Source: JAJYRX01 sp041655275
GTDB taxonomy: Bacteria; Pseudomonadota; Gammaproteobacteria; Burkholderiales; Burkholderiaceae_B
NCBI GenBank assembly: GCA_041655275.1
Contig: JBBAFU010000001.1
Coordinates: 62,001-126,000, forward strand
DNA length: 64,000 bases
Direction of reading: 5' to 3'
In this document: positions 17,584 through 26,884 of the stretch, piece by piece
Layout of the letters: every line of letters begins with the position of its first letter
How positions within the stretch are numbered: position 1 is the first letter of the stretch
Made by a program: the position numbers and the translations under genes
The notes under the pieces: model-generated
What the model was told of the DNA's origin: nothing
Database searches by the model: none
Seen by the model: only the letters and a program-made list of their open reading frames with translations

Positions 17584-18833
17584 TGGAGCCCTTTGTCCTG
17601 CGCATGCCCGATATCGGTGAAGGGATTGCCGAAGTCGAGATCGTGGGCTGGCATGTCCGGCCCGGCGACGAGGTGGTCGAGGATCAGGTGCTTGTCGATG
17701 TGATGACCGACAAGGCCAGTGTCGAGATTCCTTCGCCCGTGACCGGACGCATAGCATCGCTGGGTGGTGCCGAAGGCGATGTTCTGGCCGTGGGTGCGCC
17801 TTTGCTGGTCCTGGTACCGCAAGGCGTGCCGGTGCCTGCAGTGGCGGATACGCCGGAGACGCCCGAGGCGGCGATGCCTGCGGAACCATCGCCGCCCCTT
17901 GTGCAGCCGCCTCCGGCCGGCATTTCCCGGCCGTATCAGGGCGTGTCTACTGGTGTACCGGCCTCACCGTCAGTGCGTCGCCGGGCGCGCCAGCTGGGCA
18001 TCGATCTGGCCGGCCTGCGACGCGATGGCCGCCGGGATGGGCCGGTAAGCCATCGCGAGCTGGACGAGTACCTGCTGGCTCGCACGCGCCAGATGCCGCC
18101 GGGTGATGCTGAAGCGCCTGACCCTGCTGTTGCACCCACGCGTATCCGCGTCACCGGCCTGCGCCGGCGCATCGCGCAGCGCATGCTGGAATCGAGCCAA
18201 GGCATTCCGCACTTCGCCTATGTCGAGGAAGTCGACGTGACGGCGCTGGAAAGCCTGCGCCAGAGCCTGAATGCCGAACCGGATCAGGACATCCACCTGG
18301 GCCTGTTGCCCTTCCTCGTGCGTGCGCTGGTGCTGGCCCTGGCGGAACATCCGGGCATCAATGCGCATTTCGATGCGCAGGCCGAAGAGATCATCCAGTT
18401 TGATGCCGTGCATCTGGGGCTGGCCGTGCACACCGCGAAAGGCCTGATGGTGCCGGTACTGCACGATGCGCATCGCCTGGATCCCTGGTCTTGCGCGGAG
18501 CGCATCCGCAGCCTGTCCGAAGCGGCGCGCCAGGGCCGTGCACAACGTGAGCAGCTCACCGGCTCCACGCTCACGCTCAGCAGCCTGGGCGCTCTGGGTG
18601 GCGTTGCCGCCACGCCCATCATCAATCCGCCGGAAGTGGCCATCGTCGGCGTCAATCGCCGGATAGCGCGGCCGGTGGTGCACGAGGGCCGGGTGGTGGT
18701 GCGCCAGATGATGAATCTGTCCTCGTCCTTCGATCATCGCGTCGTCGACGGCATGCACGCTGCGCGCTTCATCCAGGACGTGCGCCGCCGGCTGGAAACG
18801 CCGGCCTTGCTGTTCGTCGGAGGGTGGCCCTGA
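17583..18833 (+). CDS. bkdB: Branched-chain 2-oxoacid dehydrogenase E2 (dihydrolipoyl acyltransferase)
   Basis: Core acyltransferase of the complex, which moves the acyl group from E1 to CoA. The 416 residues show a lipoyl domain (1-80; lipoylation lysine in VMTDKASVEIP, near residue 44), a flexible Ala/Pro linker, an E3/E1-binding domain (about 125-165, SPSVRRRARQLGIDLAGL) and the catalytic domain ending with SSSFDHRVVDG, whose histidine is catalytic. No E3 (lipoamide dehydrogenase) gene follows; it must be supplied from elsewhere. The split lipoate ligase at 59.4-60.5 kb could modify this lipoyl domain. Confidence 0.94.
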   Translation: MEPFVLRMPDIGEGIAEVEIVGWHVRPGDEVVEDQVLVDVMTDKASVEIPSPVTGRIASLGGAEGDVLAVGAPLLVLVPQGVPVPAVADTPETPEAAMPAEPSPPLVQPPPAGISRPYQGVSTGVPASPSVRRRARQLGIDLAGLRRDGRRDGPVSHRELDEYLLARTRQMPPGDAEAPDPAVAPTRIRVTGLRRRIAQRMLESSQGIPHFAYVEEVDVTALESLRQSLNAEPDQDIHLGLLPFLVRALVLALAEHPGINAHFDAQAEEIIQFDAVHLGLAVHTAKGLMVPVLHDAHRLDPWSCAERIRSLSEAARQGRAQREQLTGSTLTLSSLGALGGVAATPIINPPEVAIVGVNRRIARPVVHEGRVVVRQMMNLSSSFDHRVVDGMHAARFIQDVRRRLETPALLFVGGWP

Positions 18834-18847
18834 GTTACAATCAGGGC

Positions 18848-19789
18848 ATGACTGCCAATCCCGATATTCAGCCCCGTCTCGACCATGTCACCTGCGCCAG
18901 CCCGGCCGGCATGCATCGCATGGCCTACCGGGAATGGGGCGATCCCGACAATGATCGGGTCGTGCTGTGCGTACACGGCCTGACGCGCAGCGGACGCGAT
19001 TTTGATCCGCTTGCCCGTCAGATGGCCGGTACGCATCGCGTCGTCTGCCCGGACATCGTCGGGCGCGGACGCTCTGACTGGCTCATCGATCCTGCGTACT
19101 ATGCTGTACCGCAATATGTATCCGACCTGCTCACGCTGGTGGCGCGCCTGCGTCCGGCCCGGCTGGACTGGGTGGGCACATCCATGGGCGGGCTGATTGC
19201 ACTGGGAATGGTGGCCGGCCTGGTGATGTCGCGACTGGGTGCGCCGCAAAGAGGCGGGCACGGCCTGCCCGACGACGATCGTCTGGCGCTGGGACGCGTG
19301 GTGCTCAATGATATCGGCCCGCATATCCAGACGGACGGCCTGGAGCGCATCGCCGATTATGTCGGCCAGCCCGTGCAGTTCGATCGTTTCGAGGATGCCG
19401 TGGCGTATGTGCGCAGTACCTCGGCCGAGTTCGGTCCGCACGATGATGCTGGCTGGCGCGCGCTCACTGAAAACGTCTTTGTCGAAGTCGACGGCAAATG
19501 GGTCAAGCATTATGACTTGCGCATTGCCGAGCCCATGGGGCGCGAAACGCCGGAAACCATGGCCGCATCCGAGCAGCTGCTCTGGACGGCATTCGATGCC
19601 CTGTCTGCACCGGTGCTCATCGTGCGCGGCGCGCATTCCGACCTGCTCAACGAGGATACCCTGGAGCAGATGCTGGCGCGCAATCCACAGGCGCAAGCGA
19701 TGACGGTGCCGGGTGTGGGCCATGCGCCCACCTTGCGCAGCGCCGATCAGCTTGAGCCCGTCTGCGCGTTCCTGCGCGGCACACCATGA
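18848..19789 (+). CDS. Alpha/beta hydrolase
   Basis: A 313-residue alpha/beta-hydrolase-fold enzyme, probably cytoplasmic. It shows the oxyanion region LCVHGLTRSGRDFDPLA, the nucleophile elbow GTSMGG (serine near residue 112), a likely acid Asp in APVLIVRGAHSDLL and the catalytic His in VPGVGHAPTL. The ATG at 18848 lies 14 bases after the E2 stop; a longer GTG start inside that gene is less likely. Its position after the bkd genes suggests a thioesterase or ester hydrolase in the same pathway, but the substrate cannot be told. It overlaps the next gene by 4 bases. Confidence 0.85.
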   Translation: MTANPDIQPRLDHVTCASPAGMHRMAYREWGDPDNDRVVLCVHGLTRSGRDFDPLARQMAGTHRVVCPDIVGRGRSDWLIDPAYYAVPQYVSDLLTLVARLRPARLDWVGTSMGGLIALGMVAGLVMSRLGAPQRGGHGLPDDDRLALGRVVLNDIGPHIQTDGLERIADYVGQPVQFDRFEDAVAYVRSTSAEFGPHDDAGWRALTENVFVEVDGKWVKHYDLRIAEPMGRETPETMAASEQLLWTAFDALSAPVLIVRGAHSDLLNEDTLEQMLARNPQAQAMTVPGVGHAPTLRSADQLEPVCAFLRGTP

Positions 19790-20637
19790 GTCTGTGCATC
19801 GACCTGCACACGCATTCGACCGCCTCGGATGGGACCCTCGCACCGGCGGCGCTGGTGGAGCGCGCCCATGCGCGCGGTGTGCAGGTACTGGCGCTGACCG
19901 ATCATGACGAAACCCTGGGCCTGGCCGAAGCGGACGCACGCGCCCGCGAGCTGGATATCATCTTCGTCCCGGGCGTCGAAGTGTCCGTCACCTGGGAGCA
20001 GCGCACACTGCATATTGTCGGGCTGGGCATTGATCCCGGGCACGAGGCACTGAATCAGGGGCTGGCATCGATTCGTGCCGGGCGCGGTACGCGCGCGCAG
20101 GAAATGGCGCGGCGGCTGGAAAAGCTGGGTTTTGCCGATGCCTATGAAGGTGCACTGCAATTCGTTTCCAATCCGGCGCTCATCAGCCGTACGCATTTTG
20201 CCCGCTTTCTGGTGCAGCAGGGCCATTGCCCCAACATGCAGAAAGTATTCGACCGTTTTCTGGGCGACGGCAAGCCGGCCGATGTGCCGGTCCAGTGGGC
20301 GGCGCTCGAAGACGCAGTGGGGTGGATACGGGCAGCCGGGGGCCGGGCGGTCATCGCCCATCCAGGCCGTTATCGTCTGGGAAGCCGGCAGGCGACACGC
20401 CTGTATCGGCAATTCAGGGCGATAGGTGGCTGCAGCATAGAAGTGATCACCGGCAGTCACAGTCCGACGCAATTTCTGACCTATGCACGCGTGGCCCGCA
20501 GTCATGGATTCCGGGCATCGCTGGGTTCGGATTTTCATGCGGTCGACGACGGCAGGCGCGATCTGGGTGAGCTGCCGGCGCTGCCTGCCGATCTGGTGCC
20601 CGTGTGGGAAGGCTGGTTTGAGGATGAACAGGCATGA
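19786..20637 (+). CDS. rnm: PHP domain phosphoesterase, Rnm/TrpH type
   Basis: Metal-dependent phosphoesterase of the PHP family. The closest well-studied relative is E. coli YciV (RNase AM), a 5'-3' exoribonuclease that trims RNA ends; other relatives act on nucleotide 3',5'-bisphosphates. The metal motifs are CIDLHTHSTASDGTLAP (residues 3-19), ALTDHDETLGLAEA (about 39), FVPGVEVSV (about 63), RAVIAHPGRY (about 187) and GSDFHAVDD (about 247). At 283 residues the length is normal. It overlaps both neighbours by 4 bases and so is coupled to the hydrolase and greB. Confidence 0.88.
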   Translation: MSLCIDLHTHSTASDGTLAPAALVERAHARGVQVLALTDHDETLGLAEADARARELDIIFVPGVEVSVTWEQRTLHIVGLGIDPGHEALNQGLASIRAGRGTRAQEMARRLEKLGFADAYEGALQFVSNPALISRTHFARFLVQQGHCPNMQKVFDRFLGDGKPADVPVQWAALEDAVGWIRAAGGRAVIAHPGRYRLGSRQATRLYRQFRAIGGCSIEVITGSHSPTQFLTYARVARSHGFRASLGSDFHAVDDGRRDLGELPALPADLVPVWEGWFEDEQA

Positions 20638-21194
20638 GCAAGGCTTTTGTCAAAGAGAGTGATGACGCGGATGACGATGATGATCTCGAACCCGCAGCCA
20701 TCGCATTGCCCGGGGGCAGCCCCAACTACATGACGCGCGAAGGCCATGAACGCCTGCGTGAAGAGCTGGCGAACCTCGTCAATGTCGAGCGCCCCGACGT
20801 GGTGCAGACCGTTTCCTGGGCGGCCTCCAATGGCGATCGTTCCGAAAACGGCGATTACATCTATGGCAAGAAGCGTCTGCGTGAAATTGACCGTCGCGTG
20901 CGTTTCCTCACGCGACGCCTGGAAATGGCCGAAGTCGTGGACGCCTCCCTGCAGCCCGAGCGGGATCGCGTGTTCTTCGGTGCGACGGTAGTCTACGCCG
21001 ACGGGGAAGGCGAGGAGTACCGCATCACCATCGTCGGCGTCGATGAGGCCGAACCCCTGAAAGGACGCATCAGCTGGATTTCGCCGGTGGCGCGTGCCTT
21101 GCTGCGGGCGCGTGAAGGTGATGTGGTCCATCTGCGTACGCCCGCCGGGCCGGACGAGCTCGAGATTCTGGAAGTGCACTACCCGGAACCCTGA
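20634..21194 (+). CDS. greB: Transcript cleavage factor GreB
   Basis: Rescues backtracked RNA polymerase by inserting its coiled-coil through the secondary channel and stimulating cleavage of the nascent RNA. Of 186 residues the first 30 are an acidic tail (SDDADDDDDLEP), then the coiled-coil (about 35-105, with the acidic tip in NGDRSENGDYIYGKKRLREI) and the C-terminal domain (DRVFFGATVVYADGEGEEY onward). The basic GKKRLREIDRRVRFL patch fits GreB rather than GreA. The acidic tail makes it about 25 residues longer than E. coli GreB. Its ATG overlaps the previous stop. Confidence 0.93.
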   Translation: MSKAFVKESDDADDDDDLEPAAIALPGGSPNYMTREGHERLREELANLVNVERPDVVQTVSWAASNGDRSENGDYIYGKKRLREIDRRVRFLTRRLEMAEVVDASLQPERDRVFFGATVVYADGEGEEYRITIVGVDEAEPLKGRISWISPVARALLRAREGDVVHLRTPAGPDELEILEVHYPEP

Positions 21195-21257
21195 GTCGGC
21201 CCCGGAGCCTGGCGATGGGTTGGCTTGCGGTTAAAATAATGGCTCCCAATCCCTCTC

Positions 21258-24200
21258 GTGGCATCCGTCATCGTGTCTTCCATCCTGCATTTTTCCGGTA
21301 CGCCGGCCCTGTCGCCTTTTCGTCGCGAGCAGCTGCTGGCCCGCTTTGCCGCACTGCGCCTGCCCATTGCCGATGTTTCGGCACAATTTGAACATTATGT
21401 ATTGCTGGCCACGCCGCTGGCACCGCAGGCCCACGCGCGGCTTGCCGGTCTGCTGGGTGTGGATCCGGCTGCGCCCGACCCCGGTGCCGATGGCCGCCAT
21501 ACCCTGGTGATGCGCGTGTTTCCGCGCCCGGGCACCATTTCTCCCTGGGCAAGCAAGGCGACGGGCATTGCCCATGACTGCGGTCTGCCCGAAGTGCAGC
21601 GTATTGAACGCGGTGTGCGCTGGCAGCTGCAGCCGGCGCGCGGCCTGATGGGGCATCACAGCCTCGACGAAGATCAGCGGCGCCAGATTGTCGCCCTGCT
21701 GCATGATCGCATGTCTGAAAGCGTCATGGACGCCGGCTTTGATGGCAAGATATTGTTTGCGTCCATACCCGGCAAGCCCATGCAGGTCATCAACGTACTG
21801 GGTGAAGGCGTGGACGCGCTTGCGCGCGCCGATGCGCAACTGGGCCTGGCGCTGGCCGATGACGAGATCGAGTACCTGCAACAGGCGTTCACCCGCTTGC
21901 AGCGCAACCCGACCGATGTCGAACTCATCATGTTTGCCCAGGCCAATAGCGAGCACTGCCGGCACAAGATTTTCAATGCGCAGTGGATCATCGATGGCAA
22001 AGCCGGCGAGCAGACGCTGTTCGGCATGATACGTGCCACCCACAAGGCGCAGCCGAAGGGCACCGTTGTGGCCTATTCCGACAATGCCGCCGTCATGGAA
22101 GGCGGCCCGGCACAGGCCTTTCATCCGCTGCAGCCGGGCGAGCCCAGTGTGTATGCAGCCCATGCGATCACGCAGCATACGCTCATGAAAGTGGAGACGC
22201 ACAATCACCCGACGGCTATCGCGCCGTTTCCCGGTGCGTCGACGGGTGCCGGCGGCGAGATCCGTGACGAAGGGGCCACCGGTCGCGGCGCGAGTCCCAA
22301 GGCCGGCCTTACCGGCTTCACTGTGTCCAATCTGCGCTTTCCCGACCATCCCGAACCCTGGGAGGAGGACAGCCACGGCTCGCCCGATCGGATTGCGACG
22401 GCGCTTGAGATCATGCTCGAAGGGCCACTCGGCGGTGCCGCCTTCAACAACGAGTTCGGTCGGCCCAACCTGCTGGGCTACTTCCGCTGCTTCGAGCAGA
22501 CCGTGGGCGGGCAGCGCTGGGGCTATCACAAGCCCATCATGATTGCCGGAGGGCTGGGCAGTATTGATGCGCGTCTGACGCACAAGCAGGCATTTCCGGC
22601 CGGCACGCTGCTCATCCAGCTGGGCGGGCCGGGCATGCGTATCGGCATGGGCGGTGGTGCCGCCTCCAGCGTGAGTGCCAGCACCCATGGTGTCGAACTT
22701 GATTTCGATTCGGTACAGCGCGGCAATCCCGAGCTGCAGCGCCGGGCGCAGGAAATCATCAACCAATGCTGGCAGCTCGCAGAAGACAATCCCGTCCTGG
22801 CGATCCATGATGTGGGCGCGGGCGGACTGTCCAATGCCTTTCCCGAGCTGGTGCATGACGCCGGGCGCGGCGCACTGTTCGATCTGACCCGGGTCCATGT
22901 GGAAGACCGCGGCATGTCGCCGGCTGAAATCTGGAGCAATGAGTCCCAGGAGCGTTATGTGCTGGCCGTGGCGCCGGTGGATCTTGAACGTTTCACGCGG
23001 ATGGCCGAGCGTGAGCGCTGTCCATTTTCCATTGTCGGGGTGGCCACGGATGATGGCCGCCTGCAGGTGACACTGGGCGAAGGACTGGCCGGCATCACCG
23101 AACACCAGCGTGAACTGCAGCCCGACGAGGTCCGGCCCGTCGATATGCCGCTGGATGTCCTGCTGGGCAAGCCGCCACGCATGGTGCGCGAGGTGACGCG
23201 CCGGCCCGGTGCGGCGCCGGCGATGGATCTGCCCGCCATCGCGCTGGAAGAGGCCGTGGAGCGCGTGCTGCGCCATCCCACGGTGGCGAACAAGAGTTTT
23301 CTCATCACCATCGGCGACAGGGCGGCAGGCGGTCTGGTTGCCCGCGACCAGATGGTCGGACCCTGGCAGGTGCCGGTTGCAGATTGCGCGGTCACGCTGG
23401 CGGACTTCGAGTCCCTGCGCGGTGAGGTTATGGCCATGGGTGAAAAGCCCACGCTGGCCATTCTTGATGCGCCCGCTTCGGGGCGCATGGCCGTTGCCGA
23501 AGCGCTGACCAATCTGGCGGCGAGTGACGTACGCAGTCTGCACGACGTCAAGCTGTCCGCCAACTGGATGGCTGCCTGCGGTGCGGAAGGTCAGGATGCG
23601 GCCCTGTACGACACGGTCAGTGCCGTGAGCGACTGGTGCCAGGCACTGGGCCTGTCCATTCCCGTGGGCAAGGATTCGCTGTCCATGCGCACGCGCTGGC
23701 AGGCGGAAGATGGCCTGCGCGAAGTGCTGGCACCCGTGTCCCTGGTCGTGACGGCCTTTGCAGCGGTGGCGGATGTGCGCAAGACCCTGACGCCGCGACT
23801 CTGCACGGACGCGGGCGATACCAGCCTGATTCTTGTTGACCTCGGCCGGGGCCGGCAGCGTATGGGCGGCTCGGTACTGGCGCATTGCTTTGGTCAGCTG
23901 GGCGATGCCGCCCCGGATCTGGATGATGCTGCGGTGCTGGCAACCTTCTTCAGCACCGTGCGCAAGCTGGCCGATGCGGGCGAGCTGCTGGCCTATCACG
24001 ACCGCTCGGACGGCGGCCTGCTGGCCACCCTGTGCGAGATGGCGTTTGCCGGACGCACGGGTGTCTCCATCAATCTGGACATGCTCACCATAGATCCGCA
24101 TGCGGCGGATTGGGGTGACTACAAGATCTACCCGGATCAGGTTGCAGTGCAGCGCGACGAGCTCACGCTCAAGGCCTTGTTCAATGAGGAGGCGGGTGCC

Positions 24201-25331
24201 GTCATCCAGGTGCGCCGCGAGCGACGCGATGCCGTCCTGCAGGTGCTGCGCGAAGCCGGCCTGTCACAGAGCACGCATGTGCTGGGTGCACCGAACGACA
24301 AGGATGAAATCCAGATCTATCGTGATGGCAAGTGCATCTACCGGGCGCCGCGTGTGGCACTGGGTCAGGTCTGGAGCGAGGTAACGCGACGCATCACGGC
24401 GTTGCGCGACCATCCGGAAAGCGCCCGGGCGGAATTCGACCGGTGGCTGGACGCTGAAGATCCAGGGCTGTCGGGCGCGGTCGACTTCAATCCCCAGGAC
24501 AATATTGCCGCCCCCTATATCGCCCTCGGCGCGCGTCCGCACGTGGGCATACTGCGCGCGCAGGGCAGCAATAGCCAGGCCGAGACGGCCTGGGCCTTTC
24601 ACAAGGCGGGTTTTGATGCCGTGGACATTCACATGTCCGACCTGCTGGAACGGCGCAGCGATCTGGAGCAGGTCATGGGCATGGTGGCCGTGGGCGGTTT
24701 CAGTTACGGCGATGTGCTGGGTGCCGGTGAAGGCTGGGCGCAGAGCATTCGCCACAACCCCGTCCTCGCGGAGCAGTTTTCCGCCTTCTTCGCACGCAGC
24801 GACCGCTTTGCCCTGGGCGTGTGCAACGGTTGCCAGATGATGGCCGCTCTGGCCGACATGATTCCCGGTGCCGGGCACTGGCCGCGCTTCGTGGGCAATG
24901 CGTCCGCACAGTACGAGGCCCGCCTGCTGATGGTGGAAGTGCTGGATTCGCCTTCGATTTTCATGGCGGGGCTTGAAGGCGCACGGCTTCCCGTCGCCTC
25001 GGCGCATGGCGAAGGCCGGGTGGATTTCAGTGCGCAGGGGAATGCGGCAAATGCCCTGGCGGTGCTGCGCTTTGTGGATAATCGCGGCGAGGCCGGTCCG
25101 GCCTATCCGGCCAATCCCAACGGCAGCGCAGGCGGACTGACGGGATTCACCACGGCGGACGGGCGCTTCACCATCATGATGCCGCACGCCGAGCGCAGCG
25201 TGCGCAATGTGGCCATGTCCTGGGTGCCCGAGCGCTGGTCTGCGGATGATCCCGGATACCGTCAGGCCGACAGGGGCGGGTTCACACCCTGGATGCGCAT
25301 GTTCCAGAACGCCCGCAATTGGCTGGGTTGA
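21258..25331 (+). CDS. purL: Phosphoribosylformylglycinamidine synthase, large single-chain type
   Basis: Step four of purine synthesis: converts FGAR, glutamine and ATP to FGAM. The single-chain 1357-residue enzyme has an N-terminal PurS-like part (about 1-150), a linker, two AIRS-type synthetase halves (about 220-1010, with SEHCRHKIFNAQW, TNLAASDVRSLHDVKLSANW and YHDRSDGG) and a C-terminal glutaminase whose nucleophile is present in GVCNGCQMMAAL (near 1187), with SAHGEGRVDF near 1248. The start is a GTG at 21258; a second GTG at 21273 is possible. TTAAAATAATGG just upstream resembles a -10 region, but the -35 is poor. Confidence 0.95.
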   Translation: MASVIVSSILHFSGTPALSPFRREQLLARFAALRLPIADVSAQFEHYVLLATPLAPQAHARLAGLLGVDPAAPDPGADGRHTLVMRVFPRPGTISPWASKATGIAHDCGLPEVQRIERGVRWQLQPARGLMGHHSLDEDQRRQIVALLHDRMSESVMDAGFDGKILFASIPGKPMQVINVLGEGVDALARADAQLGLALADDEIEYLQQAFTRLQRNPTDVELIMFAQANSEHCRHKIFNAQWIIDGKAGEQTLFGMIRATHKAQPKGTVVAYSDNAAVMEGGPAQAFHPLQPGEPSVYAAHAITQHTLMKVETHNHPTAIAPFPGASTGAGGEIRDEGATGRGASPKAGLTGFTVSNLRFPDHPEPWEEDSHGSPDRIATALEIMLEGPLGGAAFNNEFGRPNLLGYFRCFEQTVGGQRWGYHKPIMIAGGLGSIDARLTHKQAFPAGTLLIQLGGPGMRIGMGGGAASSVSASTHGVELDFDSVQRGNPELQRRAQEIINQCWQLAEDNPVLAIHDVGAGGLSNAFPELVHDAGRGALFDLTRVHVEDRGMSPAEIWSNESQERYVLAVAPVDLERFTRMAERERCPFSIVGVATDDGRLQVTLGEGLAGITEHQRELQPDEVRPVDMPLDVLLGKPPRMVREVTRRPGAAPAMDLPAIALEEAVERVLRHPTVANKSFLITIGDRAAGGLVARDQMVGPWQVPVADCAVTLADFESLRGEVMAMGEKPTLAILDAPASGRMAVAEALTNLAASDVRSLHDVKLSANWMAACGAEGQDAALYDTVSAVSDWCQALGLSIPVGKDSLSMRTRWQAEDGLREVLAPVSLVVTAFAAVADVRKTLTPRLCTDAGDTSLILVDLGRGRQRMGGSVLAHCFGQLGDAAPDLDDAAVLATFFSTVRKLADAGELLAYHDRSDGGLLATLCEMAFAGRTGVSINLDMLTIDPHAADWGDYKIYPDQVAVQRDELTLKALFNEEAGAVIQVRRERRDAVLQVLREAGLSQSTHVLGAPNDKDEIQIYRDGKCIYRAPRVALGQVWSEVTRRITALRDHPESARAEFDRWLDAEDPGLSGAVDFNPQDNIAAPYIALGARPHVGILRAQGSNSQAETAWAFHKAGFDAVDIHMSDLLERRSDLEQVMGMVAVGGFSYGDVLGAGEGWAQSIRHNPVLAEQFSAFFARSDRFALGVCNGCQMMAALADMIPGAGHWPRFVGNASAQYEARLLMVEVLDSPSIFMAGLEGARLPVASAHGEGRVDFSAQGNAANALAVLRFVDNRGEAGPAYPANPNGSAGGLTGFTTADGRFTIMMPHAERSVRNVAMSWVPERWSADDPGYRQADRGGFTPWMRMFQNARNWLG

Positions 25332-25363
25332 ACCGGGGTGCTGCGCCGGCGTAGCGGGTGAAG

Positions 25364-25392
25364 GTGAAATTGGCGATGTGAACGCGTATAAT
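25364..25392 (+). promoter_or_regulatory. Predicted sigma-70 promoter of guaB
   Basis: A consensus -10 TATAAT (25387-25392) is preceded, with 17-base spacing, by GTGAAA (25364-25369) as a weak -35. It lies in the 84-base gap between purL and guaB, with transcription expected to start near 25400 and a short leader containing GGAG before the ATG. It suggests guaB-guaA is transcribed separately from purL. Confidence 0.6.
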
Positions 25393-25415
25393 CTTGCTTT
25401 GCACGGAGCTCATCT

Positions 25416-26876
25416 ATGCGTCTCATCAAGAAAGCCCTGACTTTCGACGATGTGTTGCTGGTGCCGGCCTACTCCAGTGTATTGCCGCGCAACACATCGC
25501 TCAGTACCCGCTTCACCCGTAACATCACCCTCAATATCCCACTGGCGTCCGCCGCCATGGATACCGTCACCGAAGCGGGCATGGCCATTGCCATGGCGCA
25601 GGAAGGCGGCATTGGCATCATCCACAAGAACCTCTCGGCGGCCGCACAGGCGCGCGAGGTCGTGCGCGTCAAACGGCATGAATTCGGTATCGTTATCGAT
25701 CCCATCACGGTCACGCCTGACATGCGTGTGCGTGACGCCATCGAGCTGCAGCGCCATCACGGGTTTTCCGGTCTGCCGGTGGTCGAGGGCAAGGTGGTGG
25801 TCGGCATTGTCACCAACCGTGACCTGCGATTCGAAGACCGGTTGGATCTGCCCCTGCGCGATGTGATGACGCCGCAGGAGCGTCTGGTCACCATGCCCGA
25901 AGGTGCCACGCTGGACCAGGCCCAGGCACTCATGCACAAGCACAGGCTCGAGCGCGTACTTATCGTGAACGATCGTTTCGAGCTGCGCGGCCTGGCCACG
26001 GTCAAGGACATCGTCAAGAACACAACGCATCCCAAGGCCAACAAGGATGGCCAGGGGCAGCTGCGCGTGGGCGCAGCGGTGGGTGTGGGTGATGATTCGG
26101 AAGAGCGCATCGAAGGGCTGGTCAGTGCCGGCGCCGATGTGCTGGTCGTCGACACGGCGCATGGGCACTCTGCCGGCGTCATCGAGCGCATCCGCTGGAT
26201 CAAGCAGCACTATCCGCAGGTGGAGGTTGTGGGTGGCAATATCGCCACGGCCGCTGCAGCCAGGGCATTGGCCGATGCGGGTGCCGATGGCGTGAAAGTG
26301 GGCATAGGCCCGGGCTCCATCTGCACCACGCGCGTGGTGGCCGGGGTGGGCGTGCCGCAGATCACCGCCATTTCCGATGTGGCCGAAACCCTGAAGGGCA
26401 GCGGCATTCCGCTGATTGCGGATGGCGGCATCCGTTATTCGGGCGACATCTCCAAGGCTCTGGCTGCGGGCGCATCGGCCTGCATGCTGGGCAGCATGTT
26501 TGCCGGTACCGAGGAAGCGCCCGGTGACGTGGTGCTCTATCAGGGGCGTTCCTATAAATCTTATCGGGGCATGGGCAGCCTGGGTGCCATGACCGATGGC
26601 TCGGCCGATCGCTACTTCCAGGACCCGGCCAGCAATCGCGAGAAGCTGGTGCCCGAAGGCATAGAAGGGCGCGTTCCCTACAAGGGCAGCGTCATTCCCA
26701 TCCTCTATCAACTGTCGGGCGGCGTGCAAGCCTCCATGGGTTATTGCGGCTGCACCTCCATTGCCGAGCTGCACGAAAAAGCCGAATTCGTCGAGATCAC
26801 CGGCGCCGGCATGCGTGAATCCCATGTGCATGACGTCCAGATCAGCAAAGAGGCGCCCAACTATCGGACCAATTGA
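25416..26876 (+). CDS. guaB: IMP dehydrogenase
   Basis: Oxidises IMP to XMP with NAD, the committed step to guanine nucleotides. The 486 residues form a TIM barrel interrupted by two CBS domains (about 90-205, e.g. MTPQERLVTMPEG). The active-site loop is GIGPGSICTTRVVAGVG with the catalytic cysteine near residue 302, and the flap has RYFQDPASNREKLVPEGIEG. ATG 25416 has GGAG upstream. guaA follows 8 bases downstream, so the two steps to GMP are made from one message. Confidence 0.97.
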   Translation: MRLIKKALTFDDVLLVPAYSSVLPRNTSLSTRFTRNITLNIPLASAAMDTVTEAGMAIAMAQEGGIGIIHKNLSAAAQAREVVRVKRHEFGIVIDPITVTPDMRVRDAIELQRHHGFSGLPVVEGKVVVGIVTNRDLRFEDRLDLPLRDVMTPQERLVTMPEGATLDQAQALMHKHRLERVLIVNDRFELRGLATVKDIVKNTTHPKANKDGQGQLRVGAAVGVGDDSEERIEGLVSAGADVLVVDTAHGHSAGVIERIRWIKQHYPQVEVVGGNIATAAAARALADAGADGVKVGIGPGSICTTRVVAGVGVPQITAISDVAETLKGSGIPLIADGGIRYSGDISKALAAGASACMLGSMFAGTEEAPGDVVLYQGRSYKSYRGMGSLGAMTDGSADRYFQDPASNREKLVPEGIEGRVPYKGSVIPILYQLSGGVQASMGYCGCTSIAELHEKAEFVEITGAGMRESHVHDVQISKEAPNYRTN

Positions 26877-26884
26877 GCGCCATC

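Noticed and set aside
21209..21237. Promoter for purL with TAAAAT at 21232-21237
   Set aside because: The -10 is fair but the expected -35 (CTGGCG) is too poor to report as a feature.
21231..24101. A 956-codon open frame antisense to purL
   Set aside because: Runs opposite a well-conserved purL and has the low-complexity, His/Arg/Gln-rich composition of a GC-rich shadow frame; no domain is recognisable.
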